From contig JAGPNK010000027.1 in the NCBI GenBank assembly GCA_020746835.1, positions 186,001 through 250,000 of the forward strand: a stretch of DNA of 64,000 nucleotides, written 5' to 3'. The DNA is from Stachybotrys elegans (Eukaryota; Ascomycota; Sordariomycetes; Hypocreales; Stachybotryaceae). Each line of letters begins with the position of its first letter. The first letter of the stretch is position 1. Positions 22,228-32,582 of this stretch are shown one piece after another. Both the position numbers and the translations under genes were made by a program. The notes under the pieces are model-generated. The model saw nothing but the letters and a program-made list of their open reading frames with translations, did no database searches and was not told the DNA's origin.

Positions 22228-23321
22228 ATGTGGTCACAACTGACACTTTTCCTCGGCCTGCTTGGCGCACTCGCCGTCAATCCGGTCGAGTCCAGGTCAG
22301 CTGGTTGCGGCAAAAGCCCCCCTTCTAGCGGAGTGAAGAGCATGACGGTCAATGGCAAGAACCGGCAATACACCCTGCAGGTGCCAAGCAATTACAACTC
22401 CAACACAGCATACAAACTCATCTTCGGCTACCATTGGCTCGACGGAAACATGGGTGCCGTTGTCAGTGGGCAATACTACGGTCTTCTTCCTTTATCTGGT
22501 GGCACTGCTATTTTCGTTGCACCTGATGGTCTGAACCGTGGCTGGGCCAATAGCGGAGGAGAAGACATTACCTTTACCGATCAGATGCTTGAAACCATCC
22601 AGAACTCACTCTGTGTGGATGAGACCAACATCTTCGCAACGGGATGGAGCTATGGTGGCTCAATGAGCTTCAGCGCCGCTTGCTCTCGACCTAGTGAGTA
22701 CCTACATACGCTATTACCCAGCTCTGTCTAACAACTGCAGATGTCTTCAAGGCAATTGCTGTTATTGCTGGAGCGCAGCTCAGTGGCTGTGCCGGTGGAA
22801 ACACACCGGTTCCCTACCTCGGTATTCACGGCGCCGCCGACAACGTGCTGCCCATTGCTTCTGGACGACAGCTTCGCGACAAGTACATTGGTCTGAACGG
22901 CTGCCAGAATAAAAACGCCCAAGAACCCGGCTCTGGAGCTAGCAACCATATTAGAACCGACTACACCTGTCGAGCAGGATATCCCGTTACCTGGATTGCG
23001 CACGGCGGCGGCCACGTTCCAGACCCCAAGGACGGTGGGCAAGGGCAGAGCTGGGCTCCTGGTGAGACGTGGAGGTTCTTCACCCAGAGTGGTCTCAAAG
23101 GAGATCCACCTGTCTCAAGCAGCAGTGCTAGCGCAACTGCAGGACCTACCGCTACTTCTACTTCTACTTCTACTTCCTCTTCGTCCACGAGCCAGCCGAC
23201 AGGAGGTGTCTGCTCTGCGAGGTACGGACAGTGTGGTGGAATCGGTTGGGCCGGACCAACTTGCTGCGAGTCGGGTACTACCTGCAGGTTCTCCAACGAC
23301 TGGTACTCACAGTGTCTCTAA
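22228..23321 (+). CDS. secreted feruloyl esterase (CE1, FaeC/D-like) with C-terminal CBM1
   Basis: Two exons, 22228-22693 and 22741-23321, give 348 residues; intron 47 nt (gtgagt/ctgcag). Signal peptide [17 protein letters not shown]. The esterase/PHB-depolymerase-like domain has the nucleophile GWSYGGS (Ser141), an Asp in [11 protein letters not shown] and a His in [11 protein letters not shown] Ser/Thr linker encoded by TACTTC-type repeats (about 23150-23190) leads to a CBM1 at the C-terminus ([15 protein letters not shown]...WYSQCL, residues about 316-348). It would release ferulate from arabinoxylan while tethered to cellulose. A TATA box lies 84 bp upstream. Acetylxylan esterase is the main alternative within the same fold. 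Confidence 0.92.
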
Positions 23322-23505
23322 GGAGAGGGAATCGGGGACCAACTGGGACATGATCATAACATCGAACATAGTTGCTGGATGATCTTAAGCCTGAATAGAT
23401 TCCTGCCACCTAACATGGGCAGGAAAAGCAAAGAGCTTATCAATGATGGAGTTATTTACTCAAGGATGCTACCTCGAGCTTTGCCATGTTGTAAGATTCC
23501 CAGGA

Positions 23506-23604
23506 GTCATCTATGAATTTGATATCGTACTTATCGTCAGGGAGGGGCCTCCTCGAAGCTGCTGGTCTGTACCCATTGGAGCACACAATTGGGAATCCCA
23601 CATC
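23506..23604 (-). repeat. dispersed ~105-bp repeat, copy C
   Basis: Matches the family at ATGTGGGATTCCC, CCAATGGGTACAGACCAG and GAGGAGGCC (minus strand). Small indels break the reading frame kept in copies B, E and F. Confidence 0.85.
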
Positions 23605-24613
23605 CGTTACCGAGGGTCGCCCTTGGAGGTGCGGAGAAAATTTTCATTGGCGCTATAAACCTTAGGAACCCTTCATCAAGAAATGCAATATGCCTCATAA
23701 GCTCTTCCCGTATGTTCGCTATGTTCGGTCAGACGGAAGCCTCGCTAGCAAGAGCTAGGACTTGGGTCCCAGCGTGCTCTGGTCTCCACTCCGACCTTCT
23801 TCGCTCTCTAGGACCTAACCGTGTCTTGATGGGTGCCTAATCAAAATCTCGCTACGCTAGCGGGTGAGTCTTAGGACAAGGCTGCCAATGAATGGGGAAC
23901 ATCGTCCTCAGACCCCTGTTCGATGCGTCTGTGGAATATCATCTAAGTCTATTGCGGTCAGGCTAAGGCCTTTGGATAAATGGGCCCGCATAACACTCGC
24001 AATGGTGTCCGTTTCTGTCAATAGTAGATGTCGGTTAATTTTAGAAGTTGAATCTCACGCTGCGCTCCTCTGGTTATGAGGCATCGAGGGAGTCATAACA
24101 TATCCGTTGCGTGTACTAACACTGTGGGTTTCTAATTTGTCAAGATGGAGGTTTCGGCAATAGGCGGCCACAATGTATTTCATTTTCATGGACATCAGTT
24201 AATTATTGAGAGGAATCACTTCCAGTAATCGGGGTATTGTCACCCCGCTTCTGACAGATGTCGTAACAGAGCAGAGCAAAGCGCTGACGTCTCCTCACTT
24301 ATCTGCACGGTCTTATGTCCCCAATATTGCAAAACTGCTCGCTGTGGGTGTCCTCGTATACGTTTATCTTGCTGTCTATCTCATATGGGAAAGGGCAAAT
24401 CAGCTGGCCTGCACAGTAGGATAGGAAGCTGGCTGAATTGTATGGGATGGTGAGAGGAAAACGGGCCGAATTGTAAGTGCACCTGTGGTTTATATAATTT
24501 ACCTAACACAATTTGTCTTGATCAATCAAGCCCTTAAACCTAAGGCAAGATAAAGAATTCAATATCCACCAATAATCCAGCTGCTCTTTGTTCTCAGCAT
24601 GATAATGTTTGAC

Positions 24614-24621
24614 TATATAAA
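24614..24621 (+). promoter_or_regulatory. TATA box of small secreted protein gene
   Basis: TATATAAA, 137 bp before the ATG at 24758. Confidence 0.6.
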
Positions 24622-24757
24622 GAAGCAGATGTTCTCATCGTTGCCACAAAGTTTCATATACTTGCTTTCTTCAGCCCCAAAAAATATCGACCGAACGGCC
24701 AAACTCTGCTTACAGAACTTGTAGTTTACATAAAGTTTACCGTCGTCAAGCATCAGC

Positions 24758-25164
24758 ATGCAACTCTGGCATCTTTTTGCTATCCTACCCCTTCCTGCCT
24801 TCGCGACGGAGTATGGCCGCTGTACTGGCAGTCAGGCAACAGGGAATTGGGGCTCCCACGGTATCTGCATGGACTACAGAGAGTGCAATGCCGAAGGAGG
24901 CGCATACAAGAGCGGTGCTTGCCCGAATGATCCAAACGAAATTCGGTGCTGCGTGATAGGGTTTCCCCCCGAGTCGTCAGCGACGAACCCATGCGGGGGG
25001 TTATCATGGTGTGATTGGACCACCAATGGCTGCTCAGGAAGTTGGAGAACCGGTGAGTGTTTTTGATCTTATTTACTTCCAGCGTAAGTCCAGGAGCCAG
25101 CTGACATTGTATAACGCTAGGTTTCTGCCCCGGAGGAAGCAATTTCAGATGCTGCCTTCTGTAA
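24758..25164 (+). CDS. small secreted Cys-rich protein, two related modules (effector candidate)
   Basis: Exons 24758-25052 and 25121-25164 give 112 residues; the 68-nt intron uses gtgagt and cgctag. Signal peptide MQLWHLFAILPLPAFA. The mature part has two modules of the same plan, C...G.C...C....G.CP....RCC: CTGSQATGNWGSHGIC...ACPNDPNEIRCCV and CGGLSWCDWTTNGCSGSW...FCPGGSNFRCCLL. The second is completed only by the 14-codon exon, which supports the splice. This Cys pattern occurs in fungal secreted proteins, sometimes next to lysozyme or peptidase domains; here it stands alone. Function unknown; size, secretion and Cys content suit an apoplastic effector or antimicrobial protein. Confidence 0.8.
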
Positions 25165-26557
25165 TAGAGAATAAGACAGATAGCCAGGATACTTCAGCCT
25201 GTATGAAGAGAACTGGTTCTAAAGCCATCCCACATCGCTCATCAAAGTGCCTTCGGTGTCATAAGTAGTCATGATTAGGATGGTACGGTGTAGAGTTAGG
25301 GATATATCAGAAAGCTCCAAGCCAATACTGTGGGGTAATTCCCAGTGCCCTCGACTAAAATCGTTGTAGAAATAGACGATAGATGTGCAATGTTGTGGTC
25401 TGCTGCCCGTTCTGATTCTTCATCTGTTGGCCCTGTCATCCTGACTTGGTGGTTGTCGACAGATGATGCTGCTGATTGAGGATTTGCCTAGTTCTACACT
25501 CTGGTTGAAGGAACCTGTTGTCCCGAGCGGAAGGACCAGTTGTGGCCCAGCTGTCACCCCATGGGACGTGGACCCATGCCCCAATTCTCGCGGGGGCATA
25601 GAAGGCGTGACTCATGTGATCAGCTTCCGTAATACGTGAGGGTCACTGTCTCCAAAGGCCAATCGATCATTAAATACACCGCTGGAGGTGTCTTTAAGGC
25701 AGAAGATTGTGGGACTATAGCCATTGTGTGTTCTTCCCCTCTTGTGGGTGCGCTTCTTCCGTAGCCACAGCGTCTCAGCATTGTCTTGCTCTAAAACAGC
25801 TTCAGTTTTTGACATAAGTCTTCCTCTGCCGCAACATACAAAGATGACTTGACCCTAGGAATTCACCACGTTTCTGGTCCTGGAATTTTCCATGCATCAA
25901 GGATAAAGAGATGCGTGCAAGATCATTTGTCAGTCTTGTTCGCAGGGACATTTATTATCTATGTCGTCTGCTATTCTTTTCTAGAAGAGGACCTCTTCCG
26001 TCCGGATTTTCAGTTCGCATTCCGATAAAGTAGCAATCTTTCTAACGAAAAGTTGAATGTAGCTGCAGCAACCTCTTTTTGGCGTGCTTCGTGGGCAAGA
26101 CTCTGCCTCACTTTCTAGTAGCACATCACTGCATCTGTCTTGCGGCATGGGCAACTAGCGGCGGATAAGCACTATGCACAGGCTGTGGAGAGAATCTGAG
26201 TGTCATTTAACCCAAGAAGGTATGCTCCCCGACCACGATGTGATTTGTAAGAGAAACAGGGGATAGCTGGAAAGGGGCTAAGAGTTTCACCATGCTTGGT
26301 GCTAAATTGGATAGGAACCAACTGTGTTAATAAATATCCTGGCATCTCCAGCCAGCTTGTGGACCTTTGGAGGCTGCACTGGAGTCAGCTGCCTTTTCCA
26401 GGCACAGTAATGCCGATCCAACAGGCTATTCGGGATATACTTAAGAACTCGACTAGCGAGCTGGATGCAGACTTGCAGACACTGTCATCATTTTGCTTGC
26501 CTCAATGAAACATAGAGGGCAGAAACAGTATCCTGCTCCAGATTCCAGTGTGAGACG
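25165..26557. other. intergenic, 1.4 kb
   Basis: No gene recognised; the ORF at 26296-26508 has no domain and no good context. Confidence 0.5.
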
Positions 26558-27502
26558 ATGCCCTCTATGGAGCACCAAAAGCCTTTCACCTACGATGACT
26601 CCCCAGAGGTCGTACTGCCAGATTCCTCTCCGCAGGTCGCCTCGCCTTATCAGGCTGAACACTCTATGAGATTTGAAGCCGCCAATGGTAAATATCTCCT
26701 TGGCAATGAAGAGCGCGACTTGTCAGACCAATATCCTCAGGTAAGGAGTCTGGCCGTCGACCCTTCAAAACACGAACTATCCTCCACCAAATACACGGAC
26801 CCGCCCAGCGCCGAGAAACAAGACAAGGAGAAGCAGGCCGGCGGGAGGATCCTGGGGATAAAACGGAAGAGTTTTATTATCATGACGATCGTTCTTCTCG
26901 TCGTCATTGCAGTGGTAGGCGGTGGTGTTGGTGGATCCAGAGCCGTCGCATCATCGAATCGTTCGGACGATGAGTCGATTTCTTCCAGCACAACATCGGA
27001 GCCGACAGAGAATACTTCAGAGAGCCGCCCGGATCCTACAAGTACCAGCTCCCAGGAAGTGACAACGTATAACATCTTATTCTACACTTGCTCCTGAGCC
27101 TATGCTGACAATCTTTCCAGCACCGCATCACGAACATCCTCAATACCAAGCCCCTCCGAGACGTTCTTAAATAACGCGACCGACGCAGGGAATCAGTTCG
27201 CATTCCAAGCCTTCTCCGAGCCGGACTACGGTGGCGAATATACATCTCTTCTTCGTGATCTTGGAAATAATGATATCGGATTTGAGGCCCGGAGTTACGT
27301 CTGGCGGCCGAGCGAAACGAATTGCTGCGTCACCCTTTGCCTCAACGATACTCTGCGCGTGGGCTGGACTTGTGATGAAAGGTACACAACCCAGGCCAGT
27401 GAGAGTTTCGTCAGTATTTACGTTTGGTGTGGGGAGGAACGCAATGGTGGGAATGCCGTCTGCAGCACCGGCAGAGGACCAACTGACCACACGAAGAAAT
27501 AA
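26558..27502 (+). CDS. type II membrane protein with secreted C-terminal domain
   Basis: Two exons, 26558-27066 and 27121-27502, give 296 residues; intron 54 nt (gtataa/ttccag). Residues 1-104 are hydrophilic and lysine-rich near the end (GIKRKS), followed by one transmembrane helix (about 105-126) and a Gly-rich exit. A Ser/Thr-rich stalk of about 50 residues comes next. The last 115 residues form a compact domain with FQAFSEPDYGGEY, FEARSYVWRP, NCCVTLC, VGWTC and NAVC, so disulfides are likely. This layout (cytosolic tail, KRK-TM-GGGVGG, stalk, Cys domain) recurs in Sordariomycete hypothetical proteins. The domain's activity is unknown. Positive-inside charge predicts the C-terminus outside the cell. 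Confidence 0.75.
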
Positions 27503-28160
27503 TGGTTCAATATACCCATCTACAGTCGGATACTGTTTCCAGTTTCGGTGCTTGAATCAATGGTTAAGGAATGTTTGAGAGCAGCCCTGTGTAATATTTT
27601 GAACGACGGCATGCTAAGCTCTTCCGATCTGATTGACTTGGAAAAACCATGTTTGCCTGCAGCGTGAGATGGCTGTTTGTAGTAAACGTACTATGGCCGC
27701 CACGATTTGTAACACCTTTCATGGTGAGCTTATGATTAGCATCATTTGTATGCCCATGCCAGGACACAATATTGTTGCTTCTGTTCTCAATACTTTGGAT
27801 GACGTAGGGCTACTCTGTACGTTCAAGTAGGACTGTGCATAGACCTATAAGCAAGATCGGAGCAACCAGCATAATTTTATTCTCCTTCTTGAGCCCACTG
27901 GGGATCGATTGGGGCGCCAATTCCTTCAATGAGCTTTAAATTCAGTTGAATTAATGTTCGTAGTCAACGTGAACGATGTGGCCGACTCTGGCTTATCAGA
28001 ATTGACCACAAAAGCTTACAGGCTCTTCCTTGATCTATCTAGTCTTTGTGGTTCTCAAAGTTTCTAACTGTGCCCAGACTCACTACAAGCTTTTGAAAAG
28101 CCATACTACTTGCCGTTGATGCGAACTGGCTTCTGTTAGGTATGTGTATAATACCTATAC

Positions 28161-28262
28161 TGCTCGAAGTCACTGGTCTATATCAATTGGGGCACACGAA
28201 CGGGAAATCCCACATACCTATACTGCTATGCATCAATTATAAAGTCGTCTCCATCCATGTAG
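28161..28262 (-). repeat. dispersed ~105-bp repeat, copy D (truncated)
   Basis: Keeps only one end of the unit on the minus strand (GGGATTTCCCGTTCGTGTGC, then GACCAGTGACTTCGAGCAGT). The string tacctatactgct occurs both at the truncation point (about 28153) and at 28215-28227, so the copy is bordered by a short direct repeat. Confidence 0.75.
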
Positions 28263-29299
28263 ACAGCATGTTTGGCCTCATACAATGAACATGCATGAAA
28301 GCCTTCCTGTTTTTAGTAGGGAGCTTGACTTGAAATGATACACAGTTCCCTACTTGCTGGTACATGAGACAATTACAGCATTCTCGCCTGTGAGATAACT
28401 CGTATATACTACCAAAGTGCTCTCTGTGGCCTTGGTAATTATAATAAGAATAATACAGTAGAGGGTAGGGGATAACAAGGAACCCATAATGCCGACACCA
28501 TGTCCAACAGCTTAAACCGTTACATGTACTTGACATCTCTTGGCTTGCTGCCAATTCTCATTCCTCATCCACTAACCCATCCCAAGTGAGGAATTGCGGA
28601 CAGGTCATGTTCCGCCCCATTGAGTTGATTTGCCCATCTCTAGACCGCTTGTTGTCCCAACAAGCCTTAAGGTCCCTACAAAGCAGACATCACATGTTTT
28701 CTTAATCGCAAAAAATAACCAAATTGAGGCGTTCGTGCTTTAAGTATTAGATCAGCAGTTGAATGAGCCCTGCTCTTCCACGAGTCCGTATCCGCGCTGT
28801 AAAGGGTCGATTTTTCGATTGCCTTGTAATTCTAGTCAGGTAATCCCCTGTCATTTGTCGAGAACCATGAGAAACATTCCAAACCGGCCCGAATACTCTG
28901 CCCTGAGGTAGTTATCAGCTCAAGCCTTTGATTAGCCCATGAAAAGGCGGAGCAAAAGCTTGCAAGTTCAAAGTCTGGATGTCTCACCTGCATGGGCCCA
29001 CTTACTAAGGATTCTAACCTTGCTTGACGATGAGCTGCGGCTATTGGTTGGAATAGACGAGCAGTCGAGTTGACGAATAGCATCGCGGCTACTTAGCTTT
29101 GGCCTTTAGCTGTGAAGGGCTATTATGTTAGTGAAAGCATTCGATTCGTCGTACCATACGGCAATAGCTGCATCATCAAGCTCGCGCTTTGTTGCTGAGC
29201 CTTTTAGACCCCTGTACCTGAGTGATTACGGCCACGCATCACCATGTCAGGAATAATATGTCCGAAAAATGCAATGAGGGCCTCTTTCACCATCTTAAG

Positions 29300-29307
29300 T
29301 ATAAAAT
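29300..29307 (+). promoter_or_regulatory. TATA box of GH16 gene
   Basis: TATAAAAT, 143 bp before the ATG at 29450. ATGs at 29222 and 29258 lie upstream of it, which argues against them as starts. Confidence 0.55.
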
Positions 29308-29449
29308 CAGAGCTTCCTCTCAGCCTTTGAGATCACATCACTCTCAACAGCAAGTCAATCACCGTACTACATTATTACCACCGCTTCCTCGACTCATACA
29401 TCCAATCACACGTTATAGCTTCCCAACAAACCAAGCCTTGACGTCCAAA

Positions 29450-30336
29450 ATGTCACCTACACTACCTGGATGGAAGCTCATTTGGTCCGACGAGTTCAGT
29501 GAACCAGCGGGTACCCTGCCTAACGAGTCCCGTTGGAACATCATCAACAGAGCCAAGAAGGACAATCTTAACAAGGAGGAGCAGCAATATTACATTCGTG
29601 ACCCGTGGGTTAGTGCGCATAATGGCGAGGCGCTCGAGATCAAGCCTCAGAAGAACAACGGCGAATGGTACTCGGCACGTATCGAATCGTGGCGCACCTT
29701 CGCCTGCCCCGAGGGCAAGCAAATGATGATTCAGGCGAATCTTCGATCCGGTTGGAACCCATACGAGCAGCAAGCTGGCATTTGGCCTGCTTTTTGGACC
29801 CTGGGACAGGGGTACGTAGTAACTACATTGAGAGACGAACTGTTGCTAACTACCAATGATCTAGCCTTCGCGAGAATCCCAAAATTGAGTGGCCTCACTG
29901 CGGCGAGTTGGACATTTTTGAAAGCGGCCATGGCATGGATTGGATGCTCGGTATCCTGCACTACGGCAACGTCGGCCAAGACCCCTCGTCCAACGGCGTC
30001 GGCAATGGCAACCACAAGTACAACAGGTACGACTTCAACGAGTTCGCCGTCAAAATCAACCGCGTACCTAGCGACTGGAAGAACCAAAGTATCTCATTCA
30101 TCCACAATGGCGCCGTGTACCACACGGTTTATGGCCGTGATGTTACTGGTAGAAACGAAAGCGAGGGGGTGAGACATGTCTTCTGGCAGCGGCTCGCTCA
30201 CTGGCCCCTCTTCATCGTTCTCAACGTCGCTGTTGGATCTAGCTTCCCTGGCGCCGGTCAGCCGAACGACCAGACGGCTTCTGGGTCGGGTTCAGGCCTG
30301 ACGATCAAGTACGTTGCCGTCTACGAGAGCAACTAG
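29450..30336 (+). CDS. GH16 endo-beta-1,3(4)-glucanase-like enzyme
   Basis: Exons 29450-29811 and 29865-30336 give 277 residues; intron 53 nt (gtacgt/atctag). The GH16 fold fills the whole protein: GWKLIWSDEFSE at residue 7, ARIESWRTFACPEGK, GIWPAFWTLG, and the catalytic E-x-D-x-x-E motif GELDIFES just after the splice, ending with KYVAVYE. It should cleave mixed-linked or beta-1,3-glucans. Unusually, the domain starts at once and no signal peptide is present at this start. Longer in-frame starts at 29222 or 29258 add a polar N-terminus, not a signal, and lie before the TATA box. The enzyme may be cytosolic or leave by an unconventional route, or a signal exon may be missed. Confidence 0.88.
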
Positions 30337-30808
30337 GACAACATCCAAGCATTTCGCTTTCCCGACTAGTAAATGCTGGATAGACAAGCGTCGCAGTCAT
30401 TGCTTTGGTCTCTTTGAGTTTTTTCTCCCCTTTTATGGCTCTTCTATTCTGCTCTTTCCTGTTTTGTTTTTGTGTAGAGAGAATATGTTTGTCAGAGATC
30501 AAGTAATTTAGACAATAGAAAAAGATGTGGGTATTTACAGGTCTGAAGGTGTTGAGAAATCGCATTAAACTATGACAGGGCGAGTCGGAACTAGGGATTT
30601 GCATATTTACAGGACGCCATAACCTTGAGTTACTTGACTTTATTTCAGTTGATCTTGCTGTTGGTCGAGACAGTGCTACATTACAACACAACCGTGCAAT
30701 TTCATCCCCCCAAAAGGCAATTAGTTCCTTACAAGCTCAGTTTCCAGTCCCAACTTTTAGATTTATGGTATTTCGAGTCAACCAATATCAAGAGATCCTG
30801 TTCAGCGG
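30337..30808. other. intergenic, 472 bp
   Basis: Convergent gap between the GH16 and cutinase 3' ends; nothing recognised. Confidence 0.5.
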
Positions 30809-31725
30809 CTAGTGGCTGTTATACTGAGCCACAAGATGCTCAACCACCTCGTCGCCGTAGTTTTGCACGTATGAAATATGTGGCTCTGGACGCGATACGG
30901 TTCCGTCATCGCAGACCGAGTCGCCATCATCACAGTAGCTGCGCATCCGCGGACCATACCTCTCGCAGTATTGGATAATGCTGTCATCACGATTAAAGCC
31001 CTAATGGTCAAATATTGGTCAATCAATGCTTGAGGTACAGAATCATGGGAAATCAGCCACTTACACCGCGGTTCTTGGGAGAAGCAGAGCCTCGGTTCCA
31101 GCTTGCACCCGGCTGGCGAGTAGGGTCACCAAAGAAAATGACTGCCACAACTATCATCTTGTCAATTCAATGGGCTTCTGGGAGCTTTTTTATTCCAGGC
31201 TTACCGTTTTCCGTCACGTTTGTCGGCAGAGGAGGAAACGTCAACGGCAGTGGCTCGGTGATGGGAGGAGCACCGGGAATCAGAGGCAGGATCGTCCCAG
31301 CTGACCAAGCGTATCCTGCACCACAGATGGCGTTTCCCACGACTTGAGCGCCCTTAGGTATCTTAGTCCGCAGTTTCTTTTTCTTCACATCATAAAGCAC
31401 GTACCTGGGAGTAGCCCATCAAGGCCATCTTGCCGTCCGGACATGCTGCAGCATACTCAGAAACAGCCTCCTGCAAAAGCGTCGATCCGTTGAGAACCGA
31501 TACGAAATAAGTAGGTTCAAACAGAGTAGCCGGGTAGGGGATGTCGTCAGTCGTAGAGCCCGGAATCAATTGCTCGATCTGACGAGTAATCGTGGTCATT
31601 AGGCCAGTGCCCAAGGGCTCTGTGGTGCCTCGTGCCAAGAACATTTTCAAACCGTCGGTGCATTGTATTCCTTGAGCTGAGGCAATGCCGGCAACGAGTG
31701 CCAGCCTTTCAACGAAGAAGCGCAT
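30809..31725 (-). CDS. cutinase / CE5 esterase, secreted
   Basis: Four minus-strand exons, 31725-31405, 31352-31205, 31150-31065 and 31000-30809, give 248 residues; introns of 52, 54 and 64 nt are all GT-AG. Signal peptide MRFFVERLALVAGIASAQG. CE5 marks: ARGTTEPLGTG, the nucleophile GYSQGAQVV (Ser, formed across the first splice), FFGDPTR, then a Cys-bracketed catalytic Asp region (YCDDGDSVCDDG) and the His in PHISYVQNYGDEV. The acid and His lie in the last exon, so all introns must be removed for activity. Members split cutin or acetylated xylan; cutinase versus acetylxylan esterase cannot be settled by eye. A TATA box lies 95 bp upstream of the ATG. Confidence 0.92.
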
Positions 31726-31819
31726 TTTCTGTTGTCAAGATGTGAGACGCTCTGATGACCTACCACGGTTAGATTTGTCGCAATGACAATTCGTGACTCT
31801 TAATGGCCAAGTCAAGACC

Positions 31820-31827
31820 TTTATATA
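31820..31827 (-). promoter_or_regulatory. TATA box of cutinase gene
   Basis: TATATAAA on the minus strand, 95 bp before the ATG at 31725. Confidence 0.6.
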
Positions 31828-32265
31828 TGGAGAATTGGGCAGCGTCAGCAGGAATCAGGTGGTGCAAGGGGATGAACAATGCACATGCCTGACGCGTCGA
31901 GGAAATTTCGGCTTGGGTAACCGGCCAAGGAAGGCAATGGGGCTGAGTAAGATGCCTGTTAGAATAACGAGATACCGTGAGCTAATACGCGCATTCGCAT
32001 CTCCAAGTCATAGCAAAAATGCCAGGTTGTGAGGACCTGTTGCCGTTATTCCCTGGCGTATGGTCGGGTGTAGTCAACGATCGACAAGCATGCAGGGTAT
32101 AACGGAGAGCAGGAGATGAATTATATCCATTCAAAGTACTTTGGCGAACGATGGACGAATCGGAATCAATGAACATGCGGACGCAGCACTGCCACAAAAT
32201 CAGGTACGTCCAAGGGTCAGGGATGCTGAGCCTAGCCAAGCCTCGTATTCACGATAATTAAATCA

Positions 32266-32380
32266 TGTAGGATTTCCCGTTCGTGTGCCCCAATGGGATA
32301 CAGACCAGTGACTTCGAGGAGGCCCCCTGTGACGATAAAGACGATATCAGATCAATAGATGACAATTGGTTAGAAAATAC
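32266..32380 (+). repeat. dispersed ~105-bp repeat, copy E
   Basis: Plus-strand copy with an open frame reading PNGIQTSDFEEAPCDDKDD. Nearly identical to copy F over GACGATAAAGACGATATCAG and the following CAATAGATGACAATTGG. Confidence 0.9.
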
Positions 32381-32582
32381 ACTCTATTGAGAAACGCTTG
32401 ACGCTTGTCCCCCACTTGCGTATTGTTTTCTTAGCAAGCAAGGACTCGGGAAAGGCACCAGAATGCGGCGACAGAATAGGATCATCAGAAAATAGCAGCT
32501 GATAAGCGGTTAAAACTATAAAAACCGCCCTTCTAAATTCTCGATCTCTCTTGCAACAGAAGAATGCAGCCTGATAGCCAGC

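Larger units (their letters stand above)
23322..24757. other. intergenic, 1.4 kb
   Basis: Holds repeat copy C and the TATA box of the downstream gene. Short ORFs here have no domain. Confidence 0.5.
27503..29449. other. intergenic, 1.9 kb
   Basis: Contains repeat copy D and the TATA box at 29300. No other coding or RNA gene recognised. Confidence 0.5.
31726..32582. other. intergenic, 857 bp
   Basis: Cutinase promoter, repeat copy E and the 3' flank of the MFS gene. No gene recognised. Confidence 0.5.
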
